In this document: positions 47,380-59,569 of the stretch, piece by piece
Layout: each line of letters opens with the position of its first letter
How positions within the stretch are numbered: the stretch's first letter is position 1
NCBI RefSeq assembly: GCF_949987535.1
Contig: NC_080075.1
Coordinates: 1,984,001-2,048,000, forward strand
Direction of reading: 5' to 3'
DNA: 64,000 bases
Origin: Balaenoptera acutorostrata
Taxonomy: Eukaryota; Chordata; Mammalia; Artiodactyla; Balaenopteridae
Notes under the pieces: generated by a model
Told to the model about the DNA's origin: nothing
The model's input: only the letters and a program-made list of their open reading frames with translations
Database searches by the model: none
Position numbers and translations under genes: made by a program

Positions 47380-48300
47380 TTTTTATAATTGGAGGCGCTT
47401 TGTAATACAAAACCACAAATACGAAGGTGGGCATGAAAAGAGGCAAATGAAAAAAACCACTATGGATTTAAAAGCCAACACCACAGAGACCATAAAATCC
47501 AGTAAAATAACACATTTTCATGAATTAGCTTCCCAGCAACTTCTGTGATACTTTTTACCTCTATTTTTAAACCTGTATATTCTTTGGCCTCCCTTTTGTA
47601 GGACCATGACTTTGTATGTTCCATGGAATGAATAGAAATATCACTATATATTTTTGCAGCATGATCGATCTAATGTGTTTTGACCTTTGACAGTTTAGAA
47701 AACTTCCTTTCATCTTCCCGACTCAATATTAGTAATGTCACGCCTATTTTTAGGATGGTTGTCAATTTTGGGAGAACTTTCGTCAAGTTTCTTTTTAACA
47801 TGAGCCCTAAATTTTCAGGGTTTTTCAAGGTTTCTCCCTCAGTGACTCAGATTCTCTTTGAATTGGGGCCAGTTGGTGCTTCCGGCTCTGCCTTTCCTCA
47901 CCTTCCACGCCAGGAACCTAGTGCCAGATCTTTTTGCCAAGGGACCTCCGGTCCCCCACCTCCCTTACTACCCCTGGAGAGGTAAATTGGCCCGGGAATA
48001 TGCCTTGGAGCCACTCCTACAAGGGGAGAGCTGGCAGTAATGGGACAATGCACAAAACTGCCTGCAAAAGCACATAAACAGACTCCGCTAAAAGGAGATT
48101 AAACATCACCAAACTTCCCCTAATCTGCATCCCCAAAAGTGCCTGCTAACCCTCCAGGGACCTTTGACAGGAGAGAAAGTATGACAGTCGGAAAAACAAA
48201 GTGGAGAGAAAAAAATGGCCTTAATCAACTGAGATGCAAAGTGTATTTTTGCAAGTTTTAGAAAATGTATAACTTGGTGAACACAGTACTAGGGCCTTGA
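47380..48300. other. unique DNA
   Basis: No gene or repeat recognised. Confidence 0.4.
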
Positions 48301-48353
48301 TTTATTTATTTATTTATTTTATTCATTAGGTAGTTCACTCAGTAAAATAAGCA

Positions 48354-48365
48354 TAATGAACTTTC
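48354..48365. repeat. left TSD of retrocopy
   Basis: 'taatgaactttc', repeated at 48,532-48,543. Confidence 0.9.
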
Positions 48366-48531
48366 TTTTTTTTTTTTTTCTCACACACACACACACACAC
48401 TGTATTTTATTTTTACAAGAGATAAATAGACTGACACCAAGCATTGTAAATGGATGACCACAACAAAAGCAACAATGATTGCAATTACCAAACATGAAAC
48501 ACACTCATACTATGTCATAATATTGACAGCG
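48366..48531 (-). pseudogene. 5'-truncated processed retrocopy (3'UTR of an unknown mRNA)
   Basis: A 166-base insertion between perfect 12-bp TSDs. On the minus strand it ends with AATAAA (about 48,406-48,411), then a TG repeat and a poly(A) tract (poly-T at 48,366-48,379 on the plus strand). This is the signature of an mRNA 3' end copied by the L1 machinery. It does not look like L1, SINE or 7SL, and I cannot name the parent gene. Alternative: the 3' end of an uncharacterised L1-mobilised RNA. Confidence 0.8.
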
Positions 48532-48543
48532 TAATGAACTTTC
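48532..48543. repeat. right TSD of retrocopy
   Basis: 'taatgaactttc', identical to 48,354-48,365. Confidence 0.9.
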
Positions 48544-48766
48544 ATGAGGTCAGACAATAGTGGATTTTCCTGGGAGTGGGCTGCAATCAGCAGAAAGAGT
48601 CCTACAATTTGCAGAGGCTTTGGAGGATTTCTGGGCTGCCAGCTGCACAATTCAGGGGCAGAGAGAGTCACTGTGCTCATGGGTTTGCCATGACTGGGGG
48701 GTGTTTTTATGGGGGGGGAGCGGGGAATACTTACCATCTCTAAGTTTTGACAGCCATGGTTTAAAG

Positions 48767-49113
48767 GATGTTATCGACTGAATGTTTGTGTCCCCCCAAG
48801 AAACTCGTATGTTGGAATCCAAATCCTCATGTGATGGTATTAGGAGGTGGGACTTTAGGGGGTGATTAAGTTCGGAGGGTGCAGCCTCACGGATGGGATC
48901 AGCGCCCTTGTAAGAAGAGACGGGGAGCTCCCTCGCCATCTGCCATGTCAGGACCCGGCAAGAAGGCAAACGTCTGTGAACCAGGAAGAGACCTCTCACC
49001 AGACAGCAAATCTGATGGTGGAATTCCCAGCCTCCAGACCATGAGCAGTAAACTTCTGTTCTTTCTAAGCTGCACAGTCTTTTTGCTAAAGCATCCTGAA
49101 CAGACTAAGGCAG
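48767..49113 (+). mobile_element. solo LTR, MLT1/MST type (ERVL-MaLR)
   Basis: Follows the MaLR LTR consensus order: 'ttatcgactgaatgtttgtg', 'tatgttggaatccaaatcc', 'gtgatggtattaggaggtgg', 'gggatcagcgcccttg', 'gaagagacctctcaccagac', 'cccagcctccagaccatgag' and an end near 'gaacagactaagg'. No internal retroviral sequence lies beside it, so it is an old solo LTR. Non-coding. Confidence 0.88.
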
Positions 49114-49114
49114 A

Positions 49115-50690
49115 GGGTCTCTTGGGGTCCTGCCGGTTTCGTCTAGAATCTCTGTCTCCAGTGTGACAGTTTCTAAACCCTCCTGTAAGTGTGTCCAGTG
49201 GTAAAGCACGCTGCCACCCCCGTTGCGGATGTGTGCCCGTGTCTGACCACCTTCACTGTCGGGAAACACTGGACCACAGGCATTTATGTTAGGCCTCTTC
49301 ACGAACGTGGATTGGAGCCGTGGGCAACGTCACCGTCCAGGTCGACACCCTTCGGTGGAAAACACACACTTACGGTCGCGTTTCAGTAACAGTTATCAGT
49401 GGAACCCCCCTCTGCACCCAGCAGCTTCACAGAGTGAATCAGACACCAGATGGAGACCGTGTGAATTGATGCCATCCGACCGCCTGTGCAACCATCCAAC
49501 TGGCAGACGTGACCAGTGTCTGGACTAGTTCTGGCTGAAACTGTCAGAAAGAACCATGGTCAGAAAGGGCCCCTGTGGGTGATTGTCAGTGACTACAACC
49601 TCCTAAGCAGTAACTGACCCATAAATCGCACTCTACGTTTAAAAGCTGGAAACTGCTTCTCCATCGACAAGTCCAAGTGGCACAATGGTGCGATTTCGTC
49701 TTCAATGTCTGGAGTAAGTTAATGAACACATCCACGGAAAGAGATACCAAGTCCATCAGCCGACAGTGTGGTCACCACCATAAATTTCAGAGGGCACTGC
49801 TGTCACCAGGAGAAGGGGAACCGACAACTTCTGCCCAGGGCAGGGCTCATGCTTAGCGCAAAAGTGGTAAATTAAAGGCTGAAGCTGGGTACAGGACTAC
49901 AATTCTGGCTAGAATGTTCGAAAGCCTCTACCAAGATGTACTAATACATTTATGAAACACGGGAGCTCGCTATGCATTGCAGGGTCTTGCTGGTGACAAG
50001 GCTGTTAAAACTGAGTTACTACAGTACTTATTCCAACCACCAGTTTACAACAATTTATACCTCAGCCAGCTTATGACATGCAGAACCAGTTCTGCTCGTG
50101 GTCCCAGCGGAAAAAGAATTTTATGTATACTTTTTTAAATTGCCGTCGTCAGGTGCTAAAAATGAGGTGTTTATAATAAGTTAATTTTTACATGATTTCA
50201 GAAGAACCCTCAAAAAAGTTTTACCTAAAATAATTTTTTATGTCTTAATTCCATGGGTGGTTTTAAATGCCTATTTTAAATATTGAATGTAGTCACCAAT
50301 CTGCTCAAGTCAGCAGTGGCACAGGTGTCAAATCATGCCAAAGAAAATAAACATCATTGTAATCTGAGATTAGTATAAACTCAAAAAAGTGCTGCTGGTG
50401 TTCATGACAGTTTTTGAGATTTATTTATGGATTTGTAGCCAGAAAGGAATCATTTTTAGCTGAGTGTTTCAAGTGATTTTTCCATCTTTTTAAAATAGCT
50501 ATAATGAATTTCAACCCTGTTTGACAAATAGCAAATTACTTTGTCATCCTGATCTTCATTTTTTGAACGCTGACGTACAAGTAAACCACCCCCTAGTATT
50601 TTATGGCAAATGAAAAAAAATAGGTTAATGGTGTTCATATTTCATGCAGTAAAAATCCACTAAATCTTTTAAACAAAAAACATTCAGACA
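49115..50690. other. 1.6 kb of unrecognised, transcript-like sequence
   Basis: Matches no repeat family I know. The first ~1 kb is moderately GC-rich with broken frames; the rest is AT-rich and 3'UTR-like, with AATAAA near 50,345 and T-rich tracts. It could be a decayed processed pseudogene, a lncRNA exon or plain unique DNA. I see no poly(A)-TSD pair to prove retrocopying. Confidence 0.3.
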
Positions 50691-51510
50691 CACACACAAA
50701 AGGTTGTACGTGTTCTCTGAATTTTTCAAACATACATGCAAGATTCAAGTAGTTTAAACTATGATGTCTATAGTTTTCACCCTGCAAAACTAAGGACAGA
50801 ATCTGAATTCAAGTGGCAAATGGGTGCCTTAAGTCAATTGTCTTCCTCCCCCCAACCAGCAAATCAAAAACTCCAGAAGAGTTCCACGGAAGATAAATAC
50901 CACAATTCTCCTATTCTTGATTATTGTAAAGATAACTCAGATCTCAGAGGTGAACATGACAAAGCGTGGAGGGAAACTGAAGTTGCAGAGGGAGGAGGGA
51001 GGGGTCGTATCGGGAGTGAGGGAAGCAAGGCTTTCAGCCTGTGGCTGAAGCGGCTTCTAAATCCGCCCTTAATTCACGTTTCTTCTGGTGGAAGACAGAG
51101 TGGAAACACCCCCCTGTGCAGAACTGCTCAACAAGATTCCTGTGGTTAAACTGGAGGTGATGGGAAAATGGGAATGATGGGAAAACACACCAGGAAGCAT
51201 AAAACTGCTGTTTGCAATCCTTTAGAAATGCAGGTAGAAGCTTCCTTTTGGATTAGGAGACACTGCGGAGCCCCAGCAGGGAGCGTGGCCAAGCCTTCAC
51301 CTCTAGGGTACTTTGGAATGTGCGTGGGACCTCATCCACACAGCACCTCCGCTGCACCCTTTTCCATAAAAGTACTTGCTCCCGGTGACCTGAAACAGAG
51401 CACACAATAGACCCAGAGATCCATTTACTTCCTCTTCCGGTTCCTTCTAATGGGAACAAACAATAATTTTTAATCCTTGCCTCTTCTTGGAGGAGTATTT
51501 AAAATTGAGA
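50691..51510. other. unique DNA
   Basis: No gene or repeat supported. The 137-codon frame at 50,736-51,149 has no recognisable domain. Confidence 0.4.
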
Positions 51511-51514
51511 GGGA

Positions 51515-51650
51515 TGGATGTTAACAAAAATTATTGTAGTGATCATTTTGCAATATATACATATATTGAAATATGATGTAAGGCTGAAACGAATACAATG
51601 TTATATGTCAATTATATCTCGATAATAAATAAGTAAATAAATGAAAAGTT
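51515..51650 (+). mobile_element. short L1 3' end
   Basis: 'ttattgtagtgatcattttg', 'gaatacaatgttatatgtc' and 'aattatatctcgataataaa' is an L1 3' terminus like that at 22,050-22,160. Confidence 0.8.
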
Positions 51651-51654
51651 AAGA

Positions 51655-52015
51655 GAGGCTCCCATCTCCGCTCATGGGAGCTGCAGAATTTTTTTCCAGC
51701 CAGAGTCTGCAAGGCCCTAACCCGATCACCCTTCCCAATTAAACACATGTATGAAAGGATTTCTTTCCAGGAGGCTCAACATGCTATGTAAAAAAAAAAA
51801 GTCCATAATTCGCAATTCCAGGTTAGAGATATTTAGAGAAGGGGCCTCCTTGTGCTGCTTTTAAGGTGCCCCAAATGTCCCACAGGTCTGTCCTGACACA
51901 AGCCTGAGAGGCTTTGGACCAGTGTCTCATGACCTAGGTCAGTCCCTCTCTCCACCCGTGTCTTAGATCACAGGGTTTCAGCGTCTCCGTGTGTATTAAC
52001 TGTATTCGTTGTCAT
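51655..52015. other. unique DNA
   Basis: No gene or repeat seen. Confidence 0.4.
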
Positions 52016-52019
52016 TTTT

Positions 52020-52190
52020 TGTGCCCAGCCTTGTGCACCAGGCATTCTACATCCATTACCTCACTTAATTTTTTACACAGCTTTACAAGAGAAAAGCCGT
52101 CTTTATTCTCATTTTCACAAAAGAAGGGTTACAGCTGAGATGACAGAACCAACACCAGAACCCAGTCTGCCTCCAGAGCCCCTCGCTGTC
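52020..52190 (-). mobile_element. MIR, antisense
   Basis: 'gtgcaccaggcattctac', 'cattacctcacttaatttt', 'ctcattttcacaaaag' and 'cagaacccagtctgcctcc' fit reverse-complement MIR. Confidence 0.75.
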
Positions 52191-52194
52191 TCCT

Positions 52195-53535
52195 GAGACA
52201 CCCCCCGAGCCTCCGCAGGTGATTGTACAGGAAAGTAGGAAGAGAAAACTTTTGTTTCTAATTCTGCTCTAGCTGCCAAACGGAGGTAGGTCCCGCCTCC
52301 TTGAGTTATTGCTCCTGCTAAATGAGGTCCTAAGATTAGTACTAAAAATGTATTTCAGAAAAAAAATCTACGATTGGCTTTTGCTCTGCCTGGGTCTGGA
52401 TATTTACGTAAGGGAGAAAAATGCCAAGCCCTACCTTTGGCATTATCTCCCTGAATTTGTGTTTTCTCCTAAATTTAGTGTTTGTCACAGTTTTCCCAAC
52501 TCTGTGATGTTGACTTTACCCCTGGCCCTGGATTTTGTTTGTACAGCCCCAGAGCTTGTCATTCTTTCTATTCTGCAATTGAACGGGGTTTCCAGCGGGC
52601 ATCTGAGCCCAATTACAGGCAATGACTCTGCCCTCGAGCTACACGGTTTCATTCTCTGAGTGTCTTCTCCGCAGGGCCCATGGTCCACCCACAGGAGCAG
52701 TTACCAGGCTCAGACCAGAGAGTCAAGATGCTCCTGGGATCTCGTTTCCAAAATGTACCAAATGCCTAATCTGAATTCGAGAAATCAAATCTAACTGCCA
52801 GCGAGTAAAGGACTGATCTGGAGAAATCAAATTTAAAATAGCCCGTGTCAAAAATTCTCAAATCCAAATTATCACCTAATTATGTGCAAGCTTTCAGTAG
52901 CATCACACCCCACCAGGAATTCACATCAACGCAGCAACTAAAGCTGACGTATGTGCCAGAGACTCAATATACCAGGGAAAAGACAGAACACGATAGAGAT
53001 TTCACTGATAAAGAGCACATCCTTCCCAGGAGTTAGAAGGAAGAAAAGGAAACTAGGACAGTGCCAGACCCAAGGCTGGATGGCACGTGATGTTTATTTG
53101 ACCCACATCTGCTTCCATACATTTAATTTATGATCATTTGTACATACCTATCCCGCAAAACATAAAAAGGATGTTATACATTGTTTACCATGTGAGTCAG
53201 AGTATAGACTTTTTCAAAGTCCCACTGAACCAATTCTCCTCATTTTTATTACCCAATAAAAAAGAAGTTAAACCAACAATGGCATTAAAATAGCATTAAA
53301 ATTCATAGAACAAAACAAATCCTAAGGAGCTCTCAACTTGTTGCCCTGGGTAGCACATCTATCAAGGATCCATCCTCCATCTGGTTTGCCAGTATCCCCA
53401 GATGTTCTATTTGAAGAACACGACCATGAACATGATCTCATGTATAATTTTTAAAGGGGCAATGAGAACATCACTAAATACGTTTCAACAGGAAATTGCA
53501 CCCTAAATCGAAAGGATCAATAGCTATGTCAAACC
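52195..53535. other. unique DNA
   Basis: No gene or repeat recognised. The 116-codon frame at 52,309-52,659 has no domain signature. Confidence 0.4.
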
Positions 53536-53539
53536 AGCT

Positions 53540-53885
53540 GTGGTTTTTGAATGCCAAAGAGTTGTCCTCTAGAGAGAAAACATTGTCCAGTTGTATGTGT
53601 TTGTTCTCAAGTAACAATAGGTTGAATATCCACTGTTTTTGTTTTGTTTTTTGTTTTGTTTCTATACATAATTACAATTTTTCCCATGATGAGAATTTTT
53701 AAGATCAACTCTCTTAGCAACTTTCACATACACAGTACAGTATTATTAACCATAGTCACCATGCTGTACATAACTTCCCCAGGACTTATTTATTTTACAG
53801 CTGGAAGTTTGTACCTTTCGACCCCCTTCACCCATTTTTCCCACATCCCACTCCCATCCCCCTACTCTGGCCTCCAGAGCTAGAA
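53540..53885 (-). mobile_element. old L1 3'UTR fragment, antisense
   Basis: 'agctgtggtttttgaatgcc', 'aataggttgaatatccac', 'cttagcaactttcac', 'acagctggaagtttgtacc' and 'acccccttcacccatttt' follow the same order as 62,600-63,240, so both are antisense copies of the same old L1 3'UTR. Confidence 0.75.
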
Positions 53886-53889
53886 TCCC

Positions 53890-54520
53890 ACTCAACACTA
53901 CCCAACCCATCAGAGTGCGGCAAGACGGAGCAGGGACTCTGCAATGGAGGAAACTGGCAAAACCTACCGTGGCCAGGTGGCCAACATCATCAGTGATAAC
54001 TGATGCTGAGAGCATATGTACCTTTAAAGTGATGTGATGAAAACAGCACTTCACCTCTGGGTTCATTTTCTCAAAAACCCATAACCCTAGGCCCATCAGG
54101 AGAGAAACATCAAACAAACCCAAATGGAAGGACAGTCTGCAAACTACCTGACCAATCTCCTCAAACTGTCCAGGTGGTCAGGGTAGGGATTCTGAGCCAC
54201 TGTCACACACCAGACCTGATCACTAAACCCAGTGTGGTGTTCTGGGGTAGATCCTGGACCAGAAAAAGGGAATTAGGGGAACATGGGAAATCAAACAAAG
54301 TGTGGATTTCAGTCCATAGTAATTCCTATCCCTGTGTTGGTTTTCTAGCTGTGACTAAGTTACCGCAGTAATGGAAGCTGTTAACAATAGGAGAAATGGG
54401 ATGAGGGGTGAATGGGACACTCTGTACCATCCTGGAGAACGTTCCTCTTTCTAAAACGATGGAATCTAAAATGTTTCTAAAATTAAAAGTTTATTTTACA
54501 AAAAAAAAAAAATTAGGGCT
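53890..54520. other. unique DNA
   Basis: No gene or repeat seen. Confidence 0.4.
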
Positions 54521-54525
54521 TCCCT

Positions 54526-54815
54526 GGTGGCGCAGTGGTTGAGAATCTGCCTGCCAATGCAGGGGACACGGGTTCGAGCCCTGGTCTGGGAAGATCCCAC
54601 ATGCCGCAGAGCAACTGGGCCCGTGAGCCACAACTGCTGAGCCTGCGCGTCTGGAGCCTGTGCTCCGCAACAAGAGAGGCCGCGATGGTGAGAGGCCCGC
54701 GCACCGCGATGAAGAGTGGCCCCCGCTTGCCGCAACTAGAGAAAGCCCTCGCACAGAAACGAAGACCCAAACACAGCCAAAAATAAATAAATTAATTAAT
54801 TAATTAAAAAAAAAA
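54526..54815 (+). mobile_element. CHR-type SINE, young subgroup without the duplication
   Basis: Head 'gggcttccctggtggcgcag', B box 'ggttcgagccc' near 54,570, a single 'gcaccgcgatgaagag' unit, then an AAAT/TTAA tail. Flanking A-runs followed by 'aaaatta(g)' on both sides suggest an A-rich TSD that cannot be delimited exactly. Confidence 0.94.
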
Positions 54816-54879
54816 TTAGCCATGCATGTTGACAGCATGATACATAAGAGGGAAATTTGATAAACTGTTTTTTAAAAAT

Positions 54880-56014
54880 TTTAAAATTTTGCTCTGTGAA
54901 AGACCCTGTAAAAAAAGATGAAAAGACGAGCCACAGCCTGAGAGAAAATACTTGCAAACCACATATAGGACAAAGGATTCATATCTAAAATATATGAAGA
55001 ACTCTCAAAACTCATCAATTAAAAAATCAAACAATCCAATTAGAAAATGGGCTAAAAAAAGACATGAAGAGACCCGTCACCAAAGAGGACGACATACAGA
55101 CAGCAAATAAAGTGATGTTCACATCAACAGCCGTTAGAGAAATGCAAATTAAAACCACAATGAGCTACCACTACACGCCTATTAGAACACTAGGGTAAGA
55201 AATAATAACACCACCAAATGCTAATGAGAATACAGAGAAACTGAATCTTTCGTACATTGCTAGTGAAAATATAAAATAGTAAAGGCACTCTTGGAAAAGA
55301 GAAAGGCAATTTCTTATGAAATAAACATGCACTCACCATATGACCCAGTGACTGCTCTCTGAGGCATTTAACCAAAGACAATAAAACTTAGGTTTACCCC
55401 ACAATTCTTCATAGCAGCTTTATTAGTAATAACCAAAACAGGAAACAACCCAAATATCTTGCATTGGGTAACTGGTTAAACAAACCCTGGTACATCTACA
55501 CGATTAGCAATAAAAAGGAACAGAAATAAACACAGGCAACAACTTGGATGGCTCATGAGGAAATTGTGCTGAGTGAGAAATGCCGGTCTCAGAAGGTTAA
55601 GTCCTGTGGGATTGTATTTACAGAGCTTCTCAAAATGACAAAATTACAGAGATGGAAAACAGACTAGTGGTTGCCAGAGGCTGGGGGGCTGTAGGCAGAC
55701 AGGGCTTACGGCCATAAAAGGGAGGCATCGTTATGATGGAACAGGTCTGTGGTTGTGCTGGAGACCACACGGAACTACAGAGGTGATACAACTGCACAGG
55801 ACGAAACAGGTACACGCACATACAAGATGACTGCGTATAAAACTGCTGTAACCTGGAGAAGGTTGATTGAGCCTATCAATGTCAATTCCCTGGTTGTGAT
55901 ACTGTAACATAGTTATGCAAGATGTCATCATTGGGGGAAATCATGTGAACAGTACACAAGCTCTTTCTGTGTTATTTCTCACAACTGCATGCACATGTGG
56001 TCTCAACATAATTT
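54880..56014 (+). mobile_element. older L1 C-terminal ORF2 and 3'UTR, sense
   Basis: 'gagaaaatacttgcaaacc', 'gaagaactctcaaaactcat', 'aaaaccacaatgagctacc', 'ccaaatgctaatgagaa' and a 3' end 'ctcacaactgcatgcacatg'. It is clearly more diverged than the 20,345 or 41,974 copies. The far 3' end ('ctcaacataattt') was the target of the next insertion. Confidence 0.85.
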
Positions 56015-56246
56015 ATTTTAATTGGAATATAGTTGATTTACAAGGTTGTGTTTGTTTCTGGTGTACAGCAAAGTGATTCAGATAGATAGATAGACAGATA
56101 TTCTTTTTCAGATTCTTTTCCACTGTAGGTTATTACAAGATATTGAATACAGTTCCCTTGTTATACAGTAGGACTTTGTTGTTTATCTATTTTATGTATA
56201 GTAGTGGGTATCTGTTAATCCCAAGCTCCTAATTTATCCCTTCCCC
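56015..56246 (-). mobile_element. L1 3'-end fragment inserted into an older L1, antisense
   Basis: Same antisense block as at 2030 ('gaatatagttgatttacaag' … 'acagtaggactttgttg'). The 13-bp direct repeat 'ctcaacataattt' at 56,002-56,014 and 56,247-56,259 is its TSD. Confidence 0.9.
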
Positions 56247-56259
56247 CTCAACATAATTT

Positions 56260-57315
56260 TTTAAAATGGAAACAATATAGGAGAAAACACCAGGCTATGA
56301 TAGGTGATTTTTTTTCAATACTGAAATACACAAATCACCACCATCCTGTTTTGTCTAATCACTTCAACCATTTTTTAATATATATGTATAATAAAAGTGC
56401 CCTAAAATGGAGCAGCTATATAACTTAGTCAGTTCTGTCATGTCACGTCATATGTCCCAGAAACCACAGGGTCAACAAAGGAAGCTCTACCATAAAAGAA
56501 GTTAAGTGCTCGACGTCTCTGTAATTCTGTTGTTGACCTAATGTATGATTGCATGGAAGACCTTTTCTATTCACTCTGTGTAGGTTGAGGGCCAGAATCC
56601 CATAGCACATCTCTGACTTCCCCCAGGTTGACATGGATTTATTAATCTCTACTTGTTAGACACAAATGTTCAACAAGTTATAATTTTACCTACTGACACA
56701 ATTATCAAATACATTTTTTCTATAACCACAAGCATGTCTGGTTGTTGTTTTGTTTTGTTTTTAATTTCAAAGTGTAGTGTTGAGATCAAGATAGTGTCTT
56801 TCTACAACATTCCCTGATCTATGTGTGTCACATAGAAAATCTTTGAAGACAAGGCAGTTAATACGGCCTGTGCTGGTCTTACATAATCCTTTCTGACTTG
56901 TAAAGTTTCTTCTCTCTCTTTCAAATGCTCAAAATACGTTGTAGAGTTTGTCAAGAAACAGTACTGAGCTTTCTAAACTGTAATCTCCAGATTTATCTTG
57001 ATTATACTTTTTGAAAACGGGAACAATGGTAACAGCCTTTGTAATGCTCACCGTCTAGAAGGATGGAGAGACACAAATGAGAACTTACACACAGAGAGGT
57101 GAGCAAGAGACGGCAGGGATTCTGCCTGCAACTAGGGAGGAGGTGCTTCAGGATTCAGAGCACAGGGGGGCTCCAAGCAGGTTCTAATGAGCAATAAATG
57201 CTGTATAAATAGTTGTGGGATAAATAAACAAAGAGGAAAAGTCATATTTTTACAAAATATAGATGCAAGTATGCTTTTGTTTATTATATAGATAAATTCA
57301 AAATCTCCAAGTGAC
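56260..57315. other. unique AT-rich DNA
   Basis: No gene recognised. 57,030-57,230 may hold an old L2-like fossil, too weak to call. Confidence 0.35.
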
Positions 57316-57319
57316 GTTT

Positions 57320-57660
57320 AAGAGGGATTGGTTAAATAAGGCATAGCATATACCTATAACACAGCTATTAAAATAAATGAGAAAAAGCTTCATGTATGAA
57401 TATGGAAAGATGCCCAAAATATCATATGAGATAGGGTAAATTAAAAGAGAAAATTGTGGGAACATAAACATATAGTTATATATATGTACAAATATATAAT
57501 ATCATTTGTGTTTAATACAATAGTATTTGTTAGTGAACACATAGAAATCTAAAAACATACTATAAATTGTTAACAACTGTCTGGATGGGGAAGGATAATG
57601 GGCATTTTCATATTCTCTTTGTTCCTTTAATGTTTGACTTGTTTTGTTTTGGGGGGGGTT
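57320..57660 (+). mobile_element. old L1 (L1ME-like) 3' part, sense
   Basis: 'ggttaaataaggcatagc', 'cagctattaaaataaatgag', 'gaatatggaaagatgccc' and 'aatatcatttgtgtt' resemble the 3' part of old L1 subfamilies. Confidence 0.55.
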
Positions 57661-57674
57661 TAATTTCTCAGTAC

Positions 57675-57830
57675 CAGGTTTTTAATTGAGGCATAATTAA
57701 CATATAACACTACCTTAGTTTCAGTTGTACAACATAATGAATGGGTGTTTGTATACATTACAAATGATCACCACAATAATTCAGGTTACCATCCATCCAT
57801 CCCCACACGTGGTTACAAATTTATTTTCTT
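57675..57830 (-). mobile_element. old L1 3'UTR fragment, antisense
   Basis: 'taattgaggcataattaac', 'gttgtacaacataatgaat', 'caaatgatcaccacaataat' parallels 62,220-62,580. Confidence 0.7.
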
Positions 57831-57874
57831 TTTTTGTTTTGTTTTGTTCATCTTTGTATTTTATTGTTTTACTT

Positions 57875-58058
57875 TTAATTTTTTTATTGAAGTATAGTTG
57901 ATTTACAGTGTTGTGCTTATTTCTGCTGTACAGCAAAGTGACTCAGTTAAACACATATATACACTCTTTTTTTATATTCTTTTCCATTATGGTTTATCCC
58001 AGGAGATTGGATATAGTTCCCTGTGCTCTGCAGTAGGACCTTGTTGTTTACCCATTCT
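57875..58058 (-). mobile_element. L1 3'-end fragment, antisense
   Basis: 'attgaagtatagttgattta', 'gctgtacagcaaagtgactc', 'tccattatggtttatccc' and 'gcagtaggaccttgttg': the same block as at 2030 and 56,015. Confidence 0.85.
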
Positions 58059-58069
58059 AATGAAGAAAG

Positions 58070-59240
58070 AATCTAAAAAGAATAGCATGCATCACACCAT
58101 CCAAAAAGCAAAGGATGGTGTAGCCTGGGAACAGCTTTTGTAAATGTCACCTATGGGGACCCCAGCGCCCCCCCAGCACATCTGATGCACGGTCTAGACG
58201 GTGGAGACTAGGGACCAACGTTCCATAGCATGTCACGTACCAAGTCAACTAGTCTGAGATTATGTTTTCTACAAAGAATGGACTTTAAGGGGCAATACCA
58301 TCAGGCCTGAATTTTAAACGATAATGTATTCGTTATTTTTATTCTTGATTATGGCTTGTCTGTCCATCTTGGAGCTATACTTTGATATCTCACGAGCCAC
58401 CTTCATTTATTTTTTTAGACGTCACTTCTCTGCCAATTCCTCCTCTATTTCTCACTGGGATGCTTTATAATCTTGTGGTGAGACCCTGCTTTCGAGAGCC
58501 ACCCGGGTCTCCTCCTGAGCTGGTTTCCTCCAGAGCGGGTTAGGTTTTCTCTGCACGTTTGCAGCCTATGTATTCCCTCAGCCGTGAGCGTGTGGTCCAC
58601 TCTGCCCCCCTTCCCTCCATCTCTGTCACTTGAGAGGTAATGTGATCATTCTCCCGTTTTCTATCAGGGCACACTCTAAACCAGGTTATTGGCAAATCCA
58701 AAGGAGGTTTCCATCATCGACGCCTCTAATCCCCAAGGCCCAGTGCCTTGTCGAGCTGAGAAAACCCAAAACAAGCAATGACCAGGTTAGAGGTCCAGAG
58801 CCTGATCTCGGGCCAGGGCCCCTTGACCCTTCATTGGGGGCCTTCCTCCACATTGAAGGATGCGCGAGGTGAGAGGGTGGCCAGGGAGGGAGGTGGATGG
58901 GGCAGTTTTCTTCTCTGAGCCAGCACTCTCCTCTAAATGGGGGGATCGCTTACAGAAGGTGGTGTGGATGCAGAAAAGGAATTCTATCCTATTGCTAAAA
59001 AATCATTTAAATCCCCAGTAGATGATTTGTCTTTACCTCAAACTCCAATCTTTGAAAGACACTCGGCTAATATCCCCTCACAACATAAAGTGAGGCTCAG
59101 TATTTTAAAAGGAGTCAACCCAGGTGTCTAAACCCAACTCTTCCTGTCTCTTGAGCTCTTTTTACTCTAGAAAACACAAGCTGGGATGAACATTGTGGTA
59201 CATGACTCTTTTTGAATTATGGTAGATGTTAAAAATATAT
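58070..59240. other. unique DNA
   Basis: No gene or repeat family recognised in about 1.2 kb. Confidence 0.4.
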
Positions 59241-59247
59241 ATACCTG

Positions 59248-59560
59248 GACTTCCCTGGTAGCGCAGTGGTTAAGAATCCACCTGCCAATGCAGGGGACAC
59301 GGGTTCGAGCCCTGGTCCGGGAAGATCCCACATGCCGCGGAGCAACTAAGCCCATGAGCCACAACTACTGAGCCTGCACTCTAGAAGCCCGCAAGCCACA
59401 ACTACTGAGCCCAAGTGCCACAAATGCTGAAGCCCGTGCACCTAGATCCCATGTTCCACAACAAGAGAAGTCACCACAATAAGAAGCCCGCGCACCGCAA
59501 CGAAGACCCAATGCAGCCAAAAATAAATTTAAAAATTAATTTAAAAAAATATATATATAT
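59248..59560 (+). mobile_element. CHR-type SINE, older subgroup
   Basis: Head 'ggacttccctggtagcgcag', B box 'ggttcgagccc' near 59,300, 'cacaactactgagcc' blocks, end 'caatgcagccaaaaataaat'. Both flanks are AT-rich ('aaatatatatacc' and 'aaatatatatatatc'), consistent with an imperfect TSD. Confidence 0.92.
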
Positions 59561-59569
59561 CTATATTAA

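Noticed and set aside
40115..48300. CRISPR-like or operon-like organisation
   Set aside because: No regularly spaced repeats and no compact gene arrangement; the window is clearly mammalian.
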